Positions 16,698 to 26,178 of a stretch of 64,000 bases of DNA are shown here, piece by piece. Positions within the stretch are counted from its first letter, which is position 1, and the number at the start of each line of letters is the position of its first letter. Source of the stretch: Roseateles oligotrophus (GTDB taxonomy: Bacteria > Pseudomonadota > Gammaproteobacteria > Burkholderiales > Burkholderiaceae_C); contig NZ_JACHLP010000006.1 of the NCBI RefSeq assembly GCF_014204525.1, positions 102,262 through 166,261 on the forward strand, read 5' to 3'. Below the pieces are notes generated by a model. The model saw nothing but the letters and a program-made list of their open reading frames with translations. It had not been told where the DNA came from and made no database searches. A program made the translations under genes and the position numbers.

Positions 16698-19600
16698 TCA
16701 GCGCAGCTCGACCTTGACCAGGTTGTCGTCCGAGTTGCGGTCCAGCACCAGGTTGTAGGGGTCGGCGCCGACAAAGGCCGGGGCCCGGTCCAGCAGCAGG
16801 CGGATCTCCTGCCGGCCGGTCTTCAGCGCCTGCCTTTCCATGCGCAGCACGGCGGCCTGGCTGAAGCCCTTCTTGCCCGGCTCCGCGCTGAAGGCGCCGA
16901 TGTCCAGGGCCTCGCTTTGCAGCGGCACTTCGGTCTCGTGGCCCTTGCCATCGGCGTAGAACTTTTTTGCCTCGACCGTGAAGCCCACCTCGAACCTGCC
17001 GTCGGCACGCTTCTGGGCCCAGGCCTGGCTGGCCTTGATGTCGTAGAGCGTGATGCGCTCGAACAGGTCGGCGATCAGCTGCTCATGCTGGGGGCCGGCC
17101 TCGGCGCGCAGCAGGCGCAGGAAGTCGCGGCTGTCGGCATAGGGCGCGGGCTTGAAGGCGAACTCGGCCAGCAGCTTGCGCAGGGCGCGGTTGACGACGT
17201 CTTCACCCACCGCCTCCTTCAGCGCATACATGGCCACGGCGCCCTTGCGGTAGTGGATATAGGGCTGGTTCTCCACCCGGGCCAGGGGCAGCTCCTCCAC
17301 CAGTTCGCTGGCGCGCGAGCGCAGATAGCTGTCCAGCTCGTACTTCAGGAATTTGCGGATCTGCGCACGGCCGTAAAGCTTCTCCATCACCAGCAGGGCG
17401 GAGTACTGGGCAAAGGTTTCGCTGAGCAGGGTCATGCCCTGCTTGTTGGCGCCGTTGATCTGGTGGGCCCACCACTGGTGCGCGATCTCGTGGGCCGTCA
17501 CCATCGTGACGAGATCCACTTTTTCCTCGCTGTCCTCGTCCTTGAAGTCCTGGATGAAGCCGATGGCCTCGGAGTAAGGCATGGTGCCGGAGAAGGCCTG
17601 GGCAAAGCGCTCGTAGGCGGGGAACTCCAGGATGCGCGCATGGCTGAATTGGTAGGGGCCGAAGGCGCGGCTATAGACCTCCAGAGAAGCCTTCATCGCA
17701 GCCAGCATGCGGCCCACATTGTGCGCATGCGGCGGGTGGTAGAAGACCTGCAGGGCCACGGGCTTGCCCTGCGGGCTTACCCAGTTTTCCTGTTGGATCT
17801 GGTAGCGCGCCGATTGCAGGGAGAAGAAGTTGGCCACCGGCGCCTCGCTGCGCGTTTCCAGCGTGCGGCGTGCGCCCGGGCCGCTGCCGCTGATGCGGTC
17901 GCTGATGATGCGGCCGGGCGCCACCGGGGTCTGGTCGGCATCGGTCGTCAGAGTGATGTGGGCGCTGACCCAGTCGCTGTCGCGGCGCAGATAGTTGTGG
18001 GCGCGAGCGCTCTCGTCCTCCAGCTTGGCCACCCGCTGTTCGGGCGGCAGGCCGTACTTTCTGCGCTTGGCCCGGTCGTCCAAAAAGTAGCGGCGCTGCA
18101 CGCCCAGACCTGGGGTGAGCATGGCGTGATTGACGAAGCTGCCATTGGCCACGATCTGCGTCAGTGGGCGGTCGTTCACAAAGCCCTTTTCTTCCAGCAG
18201 GGTGCGAAAGCGCAGGCTGCGGCGTTCGCCCGGCTGCATGGGCGTGGCCAGGCGGTAGATGCGGTAGTCAAAGCGCTTCAGGTCTTGCTCCAGCCTGGCA
18301 CCGTCCAGTTCCAGGGCCTGCATCTGCAGGCCCCGCATCCAGGCGATATGCACCTGGCTGATGGGCTGGCCGCTGCGGTTCTCCAGCACATAGCTGCCCT
18401 GGGTCTCGGCACGGGTCTGGCGGGGGAAGAGATCCACCTGCAACTCCAGCTCGGCGATGGTGGGCTGGGGCAGCTCGGCGTAGGGCAGCAGGGTTTTTTC
18501 GTAATCGGCCTGTCTTTGTTCGGCGGCCGGGGCGGGCTCGTACTCGTTCAGCACATGGGTGTTGTAGAACACCCAGGCGCCGCAGCCCAGCCAGGCCAGG
18601 CTGCTCGCCCCCAGCAGCAGGCCGGCGCGGCCCCTGAGGCGGTGGCGCAGGGCTTGCAGGCGGGGGCGCAAGCGGGTCTCCGCACCGCGCCGCCACAGCA
18701 GATGCGTCAGCGCCAGCAGCACGGCGCCAAAGGCCAGCCAATAGGCTTGCAGCCAGGCGCGGCCTATCCAGAAGCGGCCCATGGCATTCATGTCCGACAA
18801 GGGCACGGCGGGCGCTTCGCCAAAGGTGTAGAGCTTGTCTTCAAAACCCAGCGTGGCCATCACCATGGTGGCGACCGTGAAGACCAGCATCAGGGCCCAG
18901 CCCACATATTTGTGGGGTGACAGGGCTTGAACAAAGACCGACAGAATCGCCAGCAACAAGGCCGCGATCAGGCCCGGCAGCACAAGCCATAGCAGATAGC
19001 CCAGGGGCTGCAGATCGAAGTAGCCTTTGGCCAATTGCAAAGCCATGCCGGCGGCCGAGGCCACCAGATAGCAGCCCAGCAGCACGCCGCTGATGGCCAG
19101 GACCTTGGGCGCCAGAAAAGCCCAGTTGGGCGCGGCGCTGGCGTCGACGATCTCGTGCATGCGGCGCTCGCGGTCACGCCAGACCAACTCGCCCGCATAG
19201 TAGACGGCGATCAGTACGAGGATGAAGCTGAAGCCGCCTTCCAGCACCGTCACCACCGAGCGGGTGACGGGGAAGTAGCTGACGCCACGCTCCGTGGCGC
19301 TGATCAGCAAGGAAGCCAGCGCATTGAAAAGGCCTATGGCCAGCAAGACGAAGAAGGCCGGGCTGCGAAACACAAAAGCCATGTCGAAGCGAGCCAGGGC
19401 CAGGAATTGGGCCAGGCCGGTGCCGCGCCCTCGCTTGGGTGCTGCCAGGGGCTTGAGTTGAGGCGGCGGCTCGTTCGTGGTCTTTGCCTTCTTTGGGTGA
19501 GACCGCGTACGTTTGGGCTCGAAGCTGAACAGGCGGTAGGCCAGGGCAAAGAGGGCCGCGGCGGCGGCCAGCCAGATCAATCGGTTTTGCAGCAGCAGGC

Positions 19601-20309
19601 CTTGCAGCGGGGGCAGCAGGCTGTTGCGCTCGACCGTGGTCCAGTACTTGGTGGCCTGGCCCAGGGCACCGATGCCGAAGGGGTCGCTGAGCGCCGCCAA
19701 GGTGTTGAAGGCCGGGTCGCGCAGCAGGGCGCGCGAGGCGCCGAACAGCACCAAAAAGGCCACGGTGCCCACATAGCTCCACATCATCGAACGGGTCACG
19801 GTGGCCAGGGCGAAAAAGCCTGCGCCCAGCACCAAGAGCGTGGGCAAGCCCATCACCAGGCTGGCGTAGAGGTAGTGGCTGAGCACCAGGGGGCCGATCT
19901 GCTCGGCATCCTGCCAAGGCATCAGGGAGCCGATGGCAAAAGCCAGGGGCACGGCCAAGGTCACGAGAAAGGCCACGGCCATGGCGCCGATGAAGCGGCC
20001 CAAAAGATAGTCGAACTTGCGGATGCGGGTGGCACGCAAGAGCGGGGCGAAGCCGCTTTCTTCATCGCGCAGCACCACATTGGCGACAAAGGCGGTGACG
20101 ATGAAGATGGCCATCACATGCATGGTGGCCATGGTCTGCAGCAAGGCGTAGGGTGCGTTCAGATGGGTGCTGCCCCTGGGGCCGCCGATCTGGATATTGG
20201 GCGAGGTGACGGCGCCAAAAGTCAGCAGGAAAAAGATCAGAAAGCTCAATACAAAGAGTGGCGAGCGCAGTTGGTAGCGCGCCTCGAAGGCGGCGATTTT
20301 CCTCAGCAT
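16698..20309 (-). CDS. ABC transporter permease fused to an M1-family aminopeptidase
   Basis: A 1203-residue two-part membrane protein. The N-terminal half (about residues 1-600) has two sets of six or so membrane segments in the ABC-2 permease style. The C-terminal part is a gluzincin peptidase: H940-E-I-A-H944 with E964 (SETFAQY) as likely third zinc ligand, and Tyr/Arg-rich substrate region downstream. This domain pairing is an established family (ABC permease/M1 aminopeptidase). A good ribosome binding site (GAGGAG) precedes the ATG at 20309, only 10 nt after the ATPase gene, so the pair is one operon. The peptidase half probably lies on the outer face of the inner membrane, but the substrate is unknown. 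Confidence 0.92.
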   Translation of the reverse strand: MLRKIAAFEARYQLRSPLFVLSFLIFFLLTFGAVTSPNIQIGGPRGSTHLNAPYALLQTMATMHVMAIFIVTAFVANVVLRDEESGFAPLLRATRIRKFDYLLGRFIGAMAVAFLVTLAVPLAFAIGSLMPWQDAEQIGPLVLSHYLYASLVMGLPTLLVLGAGFFALATVTRSMMWSYVGTVAFLVLFGASRALLRDPAFNTLAALSDPFGIGALGQATKYWTTVERNSLLPPLQGLLLQNRLIWLAAAAALFALAYRLFSFEPKRTRSHPKKAKTTNEPPPQLKPLAAPKRGRGTGLAQFLALARFDMAFVFRSPAFFVLLAIGLFNALASLLISATERGVSYFPVTRSVVTVLEGGFSFILVLIAVYYAGELVWRDRERRMHEIVDASAAPNWAFLAPKVLAISGVLLGCYLVASAAGMALQLAKGYFDLQPLGYLLWLVLPGLIAALLLAILSVFVQALSPHKYVGWALMLVFTVATMVMATLGFEDKLYTFGEAPAVPLSDMNAMGRFWIGRAWLQAYWLAFGAVLLALTHLLWRRGAETRLRPRLQALRHRLRGRAGLLLGASSLAWLGCGAWVFYNTHVLNEYEPAPAAEQRQADYEKTLLPYAELPQPTIAELELQVDLFPRQTRAETQGSYVLENRSGQPISQVHIAWMRGLQMQALELDGARLEQDLKRFDYRIYRLATPMQPGERRSLRFRTLLEEKGFVNDRPLTQIVANGSFVNHAMLTPGLGVQRRYFLDDRAKRRKYGLPPEQRVAKLEDESARAHNYLRRDSDWVSAHITLTTDADQTPVAPGRIISDRISGSGPGARRTLETRSEAPVANFFSLQSARYQIQQENWVSPQGKPVALQVFYHPPHAHNVGRMLAAMKASLEVYSRAFGPYQFSHARILEFPAYERFAQAFSGTMPYSEAIGFIQDFKDEDSEEKVDLVTMVTAHEIAHQWWAHQINGANKQGMTLLSETFAQYSALLVMEKLYGRAQIRKFLKYELDSYLRSRASELVEELPLARVENQPYIHYRKGAVAMYALKEAVGEDVVNRALRKLLAEFAFKPAPYADSRDFLRLLRAEAGPQHEQLIADLFERITLYDIKASQAWAQKRADGRFEVGFTVEAKKFYADGKGHETEVPLQSEALDIGAFSAEPGKKGFSQAAVLRMERQALKTGRQEIRLLLDRAPAFVGADPYNLVLDRNSDDNLVKVELR

Positions 20310-20319
20310 GTTTCGCTCC

Positions 20320-21219
20320 TCAGGCCTGGGCTGGTGCCTGCGCCCTGGCCTTGCGTGCCTGGGTCAGGGTGGCGAAGTAGAGGTCCTCCAGATCAGCGCT
20401 CACGGCTTCGAAACCGTCGCCGGGCGACTGATCGGCCAGCACATGGATGCGGGTCTGGCCGCCGCGCAGGCGGTTGGAAATCACCTGGTGATCTTGCTGA
20501 TAACGCGGCAAGTCAGCGCTGCGAATATTGCGCCGCCAGACGCGCCCGGCCAGGCCGAGGGTCAGGTCTTGCGGGGCGCCGGTCTGCAGAATGCGGCCGC
20601 CGGCCAGGATGGCCATGCGCGGGCAGAGGTCGGCCACGTCCTCGACGATATGGGTGGACAGAATCACCACCACCTGCTCGCCGATGGCGACCAGCAGATT
20701 GTTGAAGCGGTTGCGCTCCTCGGGGTCCAGGCCGGCGGTGGGCTCATCGACGATGATGAGCTGGGGCTGGCCGATCAAGGCCTGGGCCACGCCAAAGCGC
20801 TGGCGCATGCCGCCCGAGTAGCCGGCCACGGCCTTGTTGCGCACCTCCCAGAGATTGACCTGGGCCAGCAAGGTCTCCACCGTGTCCTTCCGCACACCCC
20901 GGTCGACCACGCCCTTGAGCACGGCCAGATGGTCCAGCAACTCATAGGCCGAGACGCGCGGGTAGACGCCGAAGTCCTGCGGCAGATAGCCCAGCGTGGC
21001 GCGCAGGCGCTCGGGGGCTTTCAGCACATCGATATCGCCAAACTGGATGCTGCCCTGGCTGGGCGTCTGCAGGCTGGCGATGCAGCGCATCAGGCTGGAC
21101 TTGCCCGCGCCGTTCGGCCCCAAGAGGCCGAACATGCCTTTGGGGATTTGCAGATTGACGTCGGCGAGGGCTTGGGTGCCGTTGGCATAGGTGTGGCTCA
21201 GGGCCTGGATGGTGAGCAT
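20320..21219 (-). CDS. ABC transporter ATP-binding protein
   Basis: A 299-residue ATPase. Walker A GPNGAGKS is at residues 34-41, Q-loop YLPQDFGVYP near 78-87, signature YSGGMRQR at 133-140, Walker B LIIVDEPTAGLD at 153-164 and the H-loop STHIVED near 190. The C-terminal ~80 residues are an extra regulatory tail. It energises the permease/peptidase fusion encoded 10 nt downstream. The usual direction of ABC-2 systems is export. Confidence 0.95.
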   Translation of the reverse strand: MLTIQALSHTYANGTQALADVNLQIPKGMFGLLGPNGAGKSSLMRCIASLQTPSQGSIQFGDIDVLKAPERLRATLGYLPQDFGVYPRVSAYELLDHLAVLKGVVDRGVRKDTVETLLAQVNLWEVRNKAVAGYSGGMRQRFGVAQALIGQPQLIIVDEPTAGLDPEERNRFNNLLVAIGEQVVVILSTHIVEDVADLCPRMAILAGGRILQTGAPQDLTLGLAGRVWRRNIRSADLPRYQQDHQVISNRLRGGQTRIHVLADQSPGDGFEAVSADLEDLYFATLTQARKARAQAPAQA

Positions 21220-21331
21220 GGCGTCCGTTTCTTTGGGTGCAGAAGACGGGGCGCAGTGTGCTCAGCCAGCCGCCGCCAGGCCAGGCGCATGCGAGCAACG
21301 GTAGAAAGGCTGGGATGAGCTGCAGCGGGGG

Positions 21332-23524
21332 CTAGCGCAAGACCCTGTTTTGCAGCCCTTGCCGCAGCGCCTGCTCAAAGGCCCGCACCACGGCCACATC
21401 CTGGTCGGCCCGAGGCGCTGCCGCGGCCAGGGCCTGGCGGCGGGCTTGGCTGGCCGCGGCCGGCTCCTGGGCCAGGGCCAGGGCCTTGGCGATGTAGTCG
21501 GCCCGGCTGTTCACCACGCCGTCCGCCATGTCCACCTTGCGCAGCAGGCCGGCGGCCAGGCGCTGGCGCATCTGGGGGCCTTCCCAAGTGACGATGGGAA
21601 TGCCTTCGCGCAAGGCCTTCCAGGCCGTGGTGTAGCCAGAGAAGGCGGGGCAGTCGAGGAAGACGTTGCAGCGCTGCAAGGCCAGCCTGAACTGGCCCTC
21701 GTCCAGCCGGGGCAGGAAGCGCACAAAGTCCTGCGCATCCAGGCCTTGCTGGGCAAAGGCGGCGGCCAGGCGCTCGCGCAAGATTTCGGTGGCTTCGTCC
21801 TGCCCGGCGTCCACCGGAATCGCGAAGCGGCAGGCGCCCAGGCGGCGGGCGATCTCGGGGTAGAGCGTGTCGTGCTCCGGGTCGAACTTGAGCAGGCTTT
21901 GCGGGATCAGAAAAACCGGCGCGCCCGCGGCATCGGCCAGCAGCGCGTCCAGGGCCGCGCTGGGCCGGGCCTGCACCTCGTAGGCCTGGGTGCAGCAGCC
22001 GCTGCCGGGCAGCTGGATCAGGGTCTCGCTGTAATGGCTTTGGGCGTCCGCGGGCTCGATCAGCTCACCCGAGAAGAACAGGTCGATTGCGGCGATGCCG
22101 GTCGTGATGGGGTGGCCCCAGCCGGCCGCCTGCAGCGGCGCCAGCCTTTGCTGGGCCAGGCGGTAGCAGAGCGTGTCCATGCCCAGCTCGGGGTAGAAAA
22201 GAACGTCTTGCGCGTCCTGCGCGATCAGGCCGGCCCAGCCGGCGCCCTCGGTCAGCGAGGCGGCATCGCGCCAATGCGGAACGGCGGCTTTGGCGAAGCG
22301 GGTTTCGGCATCCTCAAGAGCGCCGAGGTGGTAGATCGTGACTTCAAACATCTGCGGGTCCAGATGCTGGATCAAGCTCTTGAGCACGATGTCCCAGACG
22401 GAGTGGCGGCGGATATGGGCCGAAACAATGCCCAGGCGCAGGGGGGCGCTTGGATTGCGGGGCGGCAGGGCCCTGGCCTCGGGGGCGCTCAGCGCGGCAA
22501 AGCGCTGTAGGCGCTCCCGGTGATTGCCCGGCCGGTAGGCCAGGGCAAAGGGCAGGGTGAGCAGGTTGAACGGCCCCGGCCTGGCCGCGCGCCAGGGTTC
22601 TAGCATGGCCAGGCCGGCGTCGAAATTTGTCAGTGCTTGTGCGGCGTCAGCAGCGCTGCCCACCATTTTGGGCAGGGCGAACACCAGCTCGGCCAGGCGG
22701 TAGGCGGCGCTGTTCGGGGCCGCGGCGCTGCAGCGGCCCAGCAGGGGCTGCATCGCCTTGAACTTGCTTTGCCTGTGCAGCACCAGCAGCAGATTGCACA
22801 AGGCGTCGGCCGACTGGGGTTGTAGTGTGAGGGCGCGCTCGAAGGCTTGCTCGGCCTCGGCCAGGCGCTGCTGGCTGTGCAGCAGGCTGCCCAGGGCGTT
22901 GTGGGCCTCGGCCAGCTTGGGGGCCCGCTGCAGCAGCTGGCGCAGCAACTGCTCGGCCTGCGCCAACTGGCCCAGATCGCTGAGGGCGAGGGCGTAGTTG
23001 TAGAGCACGTCCAAACGCTGCGGTTCAGCGGCAAGAACTTCCTGGTAGAGCGGTATGGCCTCCTTCAAGCGCCCCAGCTCGCGCCAGACATTGGCCAGAT
23101 TGCTGCGGGTGGAGAGGCTGGCCGGGCGCAGGCGCAGCGAGGTTTGCAGCGCGGCCGCCGCCTCTTCCAGGCGGCCGGCGCGCCGCAGGGCCACGCCGAG
23201 GAAATCGTGGGCGCCGGGTTTTTGGGGGGCCAGATCCACGCAGCGCTGGCAGGCGGCCAGGGCGTCTTTTTGCTGGATCAGCAGCACCCGGGCCAGCGAG
23301 AGCCAGGCCGGCAGAAAGCGCGGTAGCTTCTCGATCTGCGCGCGCGCCGCCGCTTCCAGCTCGGCCTGCGCGCCGCCGGCCTCCAGCGCGCCCAGCAGGC
23401 CGCGGTTGGCATCCTCGCGCAGCGGGAACTGCTGCAGCAGTTCGCGGTAGAGGGCGGCGGCTTCGGTGGGCCGACCTTGTTGTTCCAGTTGGGCGGCTTT
23501 GCGCAGCAGGGAGGCGGGGTTCAT
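21332..23524 (-). CDS. TPR protein with GT41 (O-GlcNAc transferase/SPINDLY-like) glycosyltransferase domain
   Basis: A 730-residue cytoplasmic protein. Residues about 1-280 are tandem TPR repeats (for example AEAHNALGSLLHSQQRLAEAEQAFERAL). The rest matches GT41: LRLGIVSAHIRRHSVWDIVLKSLIQHLD, then GWGHPITTGIAAIDLFFSGE, DFVRFLPRLDEGQFRLALQRCNVFLDCPAFSGYTTAWKALREGIPIVTWEG and MRQRLAAGLL (each given only as a landmark in the region of residues 370-680). GT41 enzymes transfer a sugar, often GlcNAc, to Ser/Thr of proteins; the bacterial acceptor is not known. Neighbours give no further hint. It lies 9 nt downstream of the DUF885 gene, so they may be cotranscribed. Confidence 0.88.
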   Translation of the reverse strand: MNPASLLRKAAQLEQQGRPTEAAALYRELLQQFPLREDANRGLLGALEAGGAQAELEAAARAQIEKLPRFLPAWLSLARVLLIQQKDALAACQRCVDLAPQKPGAHDFLGVALRRAGRLEEAAAALQTSLRLRPASLSTRSNLANVWRELGRLKEAIPLYQEVLAAEPQRLDVLYNYALALSDLGQLAQAEQLLRQLLQRAPKLAEAHNALGSLLHSQQRLAEAEQAFERALTLQPQSADALCNLLLVLHRQSKFKAMQPLLGRCSAAAPNSAAYRLAELVFALPKMVGSAADAAQALTNFDAGLAMLEPWRAARPGPFNLLTLPFALAYRPGNHRERLQRFAALSAPEARALPPRNPSAPLRLGIVSAHIRRHSVWDIVLKSLIQHLDPQMFEVTIYHLGALEDAETRFAKAAVPHWRDAASLTEGAGWAGLIAQDAQDVLFYPELGMDTLCYRLAQQRLAPLQAAGWGHPITTGIAAIDLFFSGELIEPADAQSHYSETLIQLPGSGCCTQAYEVQARPSAALDALLADAAGAPVFLIPQSLLKFDPEHDTLYPEIARRLGACRFAIPVDAGQDEATEILRERLAAAFAQQGLDAQDFVRFLPRLDEGQFRLALQRCNVFLDCPAFSGYTTAWKALREGIPIVTWEGPQMRQRLAAGLLRKVDMADGVVNSRADYIAKALALAQEPAAASQARRQALAAAAPRADQDVAVVRAFEQALRQGLQNRVLR

Positions 23525-23533
23525 GCGGGCATG

Positions 23534-25330
23534 CTAACCCGCAGCTAGCCACCTCTCGATCTTGGCCTCCAGCAGGTCCAGCGGCAGGGCGCCGTCCTCC
23601 AGCAGCTGGGCATGGAAGTCGGCGTGGCTGAAGCGCTCGCCCAGGCGTTTCTGGGCCTGTTCGCGCAGCGCCAGCATCTTCAGCTGACCGATCTTGTAGG
23701 CCAGGGCCTGGCCGGGCCAGGCCATATAGCGCTCGGTGGCGCGGCGCGCCTCGGCCGCGTCTATGCCTTCGGTCTGCTGCATGTACTGCATGCTTTGCTC
23801 GCGCGTCCAGCCCAGGGCATGCAGGCCGGTGTCGGTGACCAGGCGCACGGCGCGGTGCAGATCGGCGCTCAGATGGCCCAGCCGCGTCATCGGGTCTTCG
23901 TACAAGCCCATCTGATAACCCAGGGTCTCGGCGTACAGGGCCCAGCCCTCGACAAAGGCGTCGTTATAGATGTAGCGGCGCCAGTCGGGCAGGGGCAGCT
24001 CCTGCTGCAGCGCGATCTGGAAGTGGTGGCCGGGCTGGCCCTCGTGCAGGAACAAGCTCGTCATGCCCGGGGTGGCGATCTCGCGCGGGTCCATGATGAC
24101 CTCGAAGAAGACGCCGGGGCGCGAGCCGTCGACGGCCGGGCTCATATAGTGCGCGCTGGCCGTGGCCTTGCTGATTTCGGGCTCGGCCCGTATCTCCAGC
24201 GCGGCCTTGGGGCCGCGGTGGAACAGCCGGGGCAGGGCGGCCACGACTTGCTCGTTGATGCGGGCGTAAGCGTCCAGCACCTCCTGCTCGGTCCTGAAGG
24301 GGCGGTACTCGGGCCGCATGGGCTGCTCGCGCAGAAACTCGCTCAGCGAGCCCTGGCCGCCGAAGAGCGCGTGGATCTTGGCCATCTCGGCGTGGATGCG
24401 CGCCACCTCGCTGAGGCCCAGCGCATGGATGCTGTGCGCGTCCATGCGGGTGCTGGTGGCTTCATGGATGCGCTGGGCATACCAGGCCGCGCCATTGGGC
24501 AGGCCGCTCAGGCCGGCGCTGGCGCGTGTGTGGGGCAGATAGTCCTGGTGCAGAAAGCGCAGCAGGGCCTGCATCGAGGGCAGCAGGCGGCTGCGGATTT
24601 CCTGCTCGTAGCGGCGGCTCAGGTCCGCCCGCTCGGCCGGGCTGAAGCTGGCCGGGAACTGGCGCAGCGGTTGGGCGTAAGGGTGTTGATCCAGCGCCGC
24701 GGAGGCCAGCGGCTGCAGGGTCAGCAAGGCCTGTTCGATCAAGGCGCGCGGCTGCACGATGCCGCTGCGCAAGCCCTGCCGCATATTGGCCATGGCCTGG
24801 CGGTTCCATTCCGGCAGGCGGGCCAGGCGCCGCAGAAAGTGCCGGTACTGGCGGGGCGTGTCCAAGGCCTGTGTGCCCTGGCCCGAGGCCATCTGCGCCA
24901 GCGTGACGGGCATGCCGCCGTAGTGGTCGATGGGCAGCAGGGCGGCGGGGAAGGCCAAGTCCTCCAGCCTCAGCTGGGCCTGGCGCCGCAGCAGCTGCAG
25001 CGAGAGCTGTTGCCGGGGATCGAGCTGGGCCTGGGGCAGGCTGGCCAGCTCGCGCAGCAGGCGTTGCTGCAAGGCTTTTTGCTGGCGCTGGTGGGCCGGG
25101 GCGATGGCGATTTCCAGCTTGTCCTCGAAGCGCTCGCCGCCCATCAGCTCGCTGCCCATCAAGGGGCTGAGCGCGAGGCTGTTCGCCAGATAGCGGGCGC
25201 CGATCGCGTCGAGGCGGGCGCCTGCGGCCTTGTCGTCCTGCGGCTTGGCCGGGGCGGCCCAGGCTTGGGTGCCCAGGCCAAGGCCACCAGCGGCCTGCAG
25301 CAAGCGGCGGCGTGAGAGGGGTTTGTGCAT
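23534..25330 (-). CDS. DUF885 family protein, exported, putative metallohydrolase
   Basis: A 598-residue DUF885 protein. The N-terminus MHKPLSRRRLLQAAGGLGLG is a Tat-like signal (SRRRLL) with likely cleavage after AWA near residue 25. The family motif SLFLHEGQPGHHFQ near residue 430 supplies His and Glu in a pattern read as a metal site, followed by DAFVEGWALYAETLG. The family includes putative peptidases and esterases, and no substrate can be named. The product should be periplasmic. The upstream spacer 25331-25752 carries the MITE-like element listed separately. Confidence 0.9.
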   Translation of the reverse strand: MHKPLSRRRLLQAAGGLGLGTQAWAAPAKPQDDKAAGARLDAIGARYLANSLALSPLMGSELMGGERFEDKLEIAIAPAHQRQQKALQQRLLRELASLPQAQLDPRQQLSLQLLRRQAQLRLEDLAFPAALLPIDHYGGMPVTLAQMASGQGTQALDTPRQYRHFLRRLARLPEWNRQAMANMRQGLRSGIVQPRALIEQALLTLQPLASAALDQHPYAQPLRQFPASFSPAERADLSRRYEQEIRSRLLPSMQALLRFLHQDYLPHTRASAGLSGLPNGAAWYAQRIHEATSTRMDAHSIHALGLSEVARIHAEMAKIHALFGGQGSLSEFLREQPMRPEYRPFRTEQEVLDAYARINEQVVAALPRLFHRGPKAALEIRAEPEISKATASAHYMSPAVDGSRPGVFFEVIMDPREIATPGMTSLFLHEGQPGHHFQIALQQELPLPDWRRYIYNDAFVEGWALYAETLGYQMGLYEDPMTRLGHLSADLHRAVRLVTDTGLHALGWTREQSMQYMQQTEGIDAAEARRATERYMAWPGQALAYKIGQLKMLALREQAQKRLGERFSHADFHAQLLEDGALPLDLLEAKIERWLAAG

Positions 25331-25501
25331 GGCTGGGATCTCCCTGTCGTTCTTGGTGGCGGCACCGCGGTGTCGGTTTGCGCGCGCTCGGGCGGGCAGC
25401 CAATGTAGGGCGCCGCTCCGCCGCCCCGTCCTAGGATTTACCCAGCAGCCGGCGGCCCATAATGGCGCAGCTTCGCGCGAGCGAGCCGGTGTTTGATTGA
25501 A

Positions 25502-25735
25502 CCTAGATTCGGCAGTTGGCCGCTCGCTCTGACCTGGAAATATCGATGTCTACTGTGTTCTTGCCTGTTAACAGCGATCAAATTTTGGGTGACAGCGCTA
25601 CACGCCCGCCTGTCTCGCCAAACGGCGCGCTGGCTGCGTTGCTTCTCCTTGTGGGCAAGAGCCCACCGCGTCGGCGCGCCTTGCCAACACACCGCCTGGC
25701 GAGCCCTTCGGGCGCGCCCAACCGCCGAATCTAGG
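25502..25735. mobile_element. 234-bp MITE-like element with IS1380-type terminal inverted repeats
   Basis: The element starts CCTAGATTCGGCAGTTGG (25502-25519) and ends with the complement of CCTAGATTCGGCGGTTGG (25718-25735), 17 of 18 matching. It is flanked on both sides by TTGAA (25497-25501 and 25736-25740), a 5-bp target duplication. No transposase fits. Ends starting CCTAGATTC and 4-5-bp duplications are known for IS1380-family elements such as ISEcp1, so this is probably a non-autonomous derivative mobilised by a related transposase elsewhere in the genome. Confidence 0.78.
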
Positions 25736-25752
25736 TTGAAGGGACGGAGGCC

Positions 25753-26166
25753 ATGGCATTGGGTGAGGACATGGCAAGCCAGGCGCCTGGCTTGCCGGCA
25801 GGCATGCAGCAGGGCTTGCGCTTGCTGCGCTGGAGCTTGGTTTCGGTGTGGTTGCTGACTTCGGTGTTCAGCGTGCTGGAGCTGAACGGGCAGAGCAGCG
25901 CCTTGCTGGTGCAGGCCGGCGTGCGGGACGCGCAGCTGCGCACCGTGCTGGTCCTGGGCGGCGCCGGCGTGGACCTCTTGCTGGGCCTGGCCATGCTGCT
26001 CTTCCCGGGCCGCCGCAGCTATGCCGCGGCCTTTGCCGGCATGGTTTTGATGACCGTGCTGGCCGGCGTCTTGCTGCCCGATCTCTGGCTCCATCCCCTG
26101 GGGCCCTTGATGAAAAACCTGCCCATTGCCGCGGCCCTGTGGCTGTTGTGGCGGCAGGGTGCTTAG
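25753..26166 (+). CDS. DoxX-like small membrane protein
   Basis: A 137-residue protein with four hydrophobic segments (about residues 23-43, 55-80, 88-108 and 115-132). The RxxxLLRWSLVSVWLLTSVFSV start and ACVDLLLGLAML-like second helix (here GAGVDLLLGLAMLL) resemble the DoxX-like family. Function is unknown. The start is either 25753 or the in-frame ATG at 25774; the gene begins 12 nt after the MITE duplication, so its old promoter may have been separated or replaced by the element. Confidence 0.75.
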   Translation: MALGEDMASQAPGLPAGMQQGLRLLRWSLVSVWLLTSVFSVLELNGQSSALLVQAGVRDAQLRTVLVLGGAGVDLLLGLAMLLFPGRRSYAAAFAGMVLMTVLAGVLLPDLWLHPLGPLMKNLPIAAALWLLWRQGA

Positions 26167-26178
26167 GCAAACACAGGC

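Noticed and set aside
16298..16717. 139-codon plus-strand frame in the spacer
   Set aside because: It crosses the degenerate repeats and the terminator hairpin and has no ribosome binding site or similarity.
16551..18920. Plus-strand open frame of 789 codons
   Set aside because: It lies opposite the M1 peptidase part of the ABC fusion gene and shows no family features.
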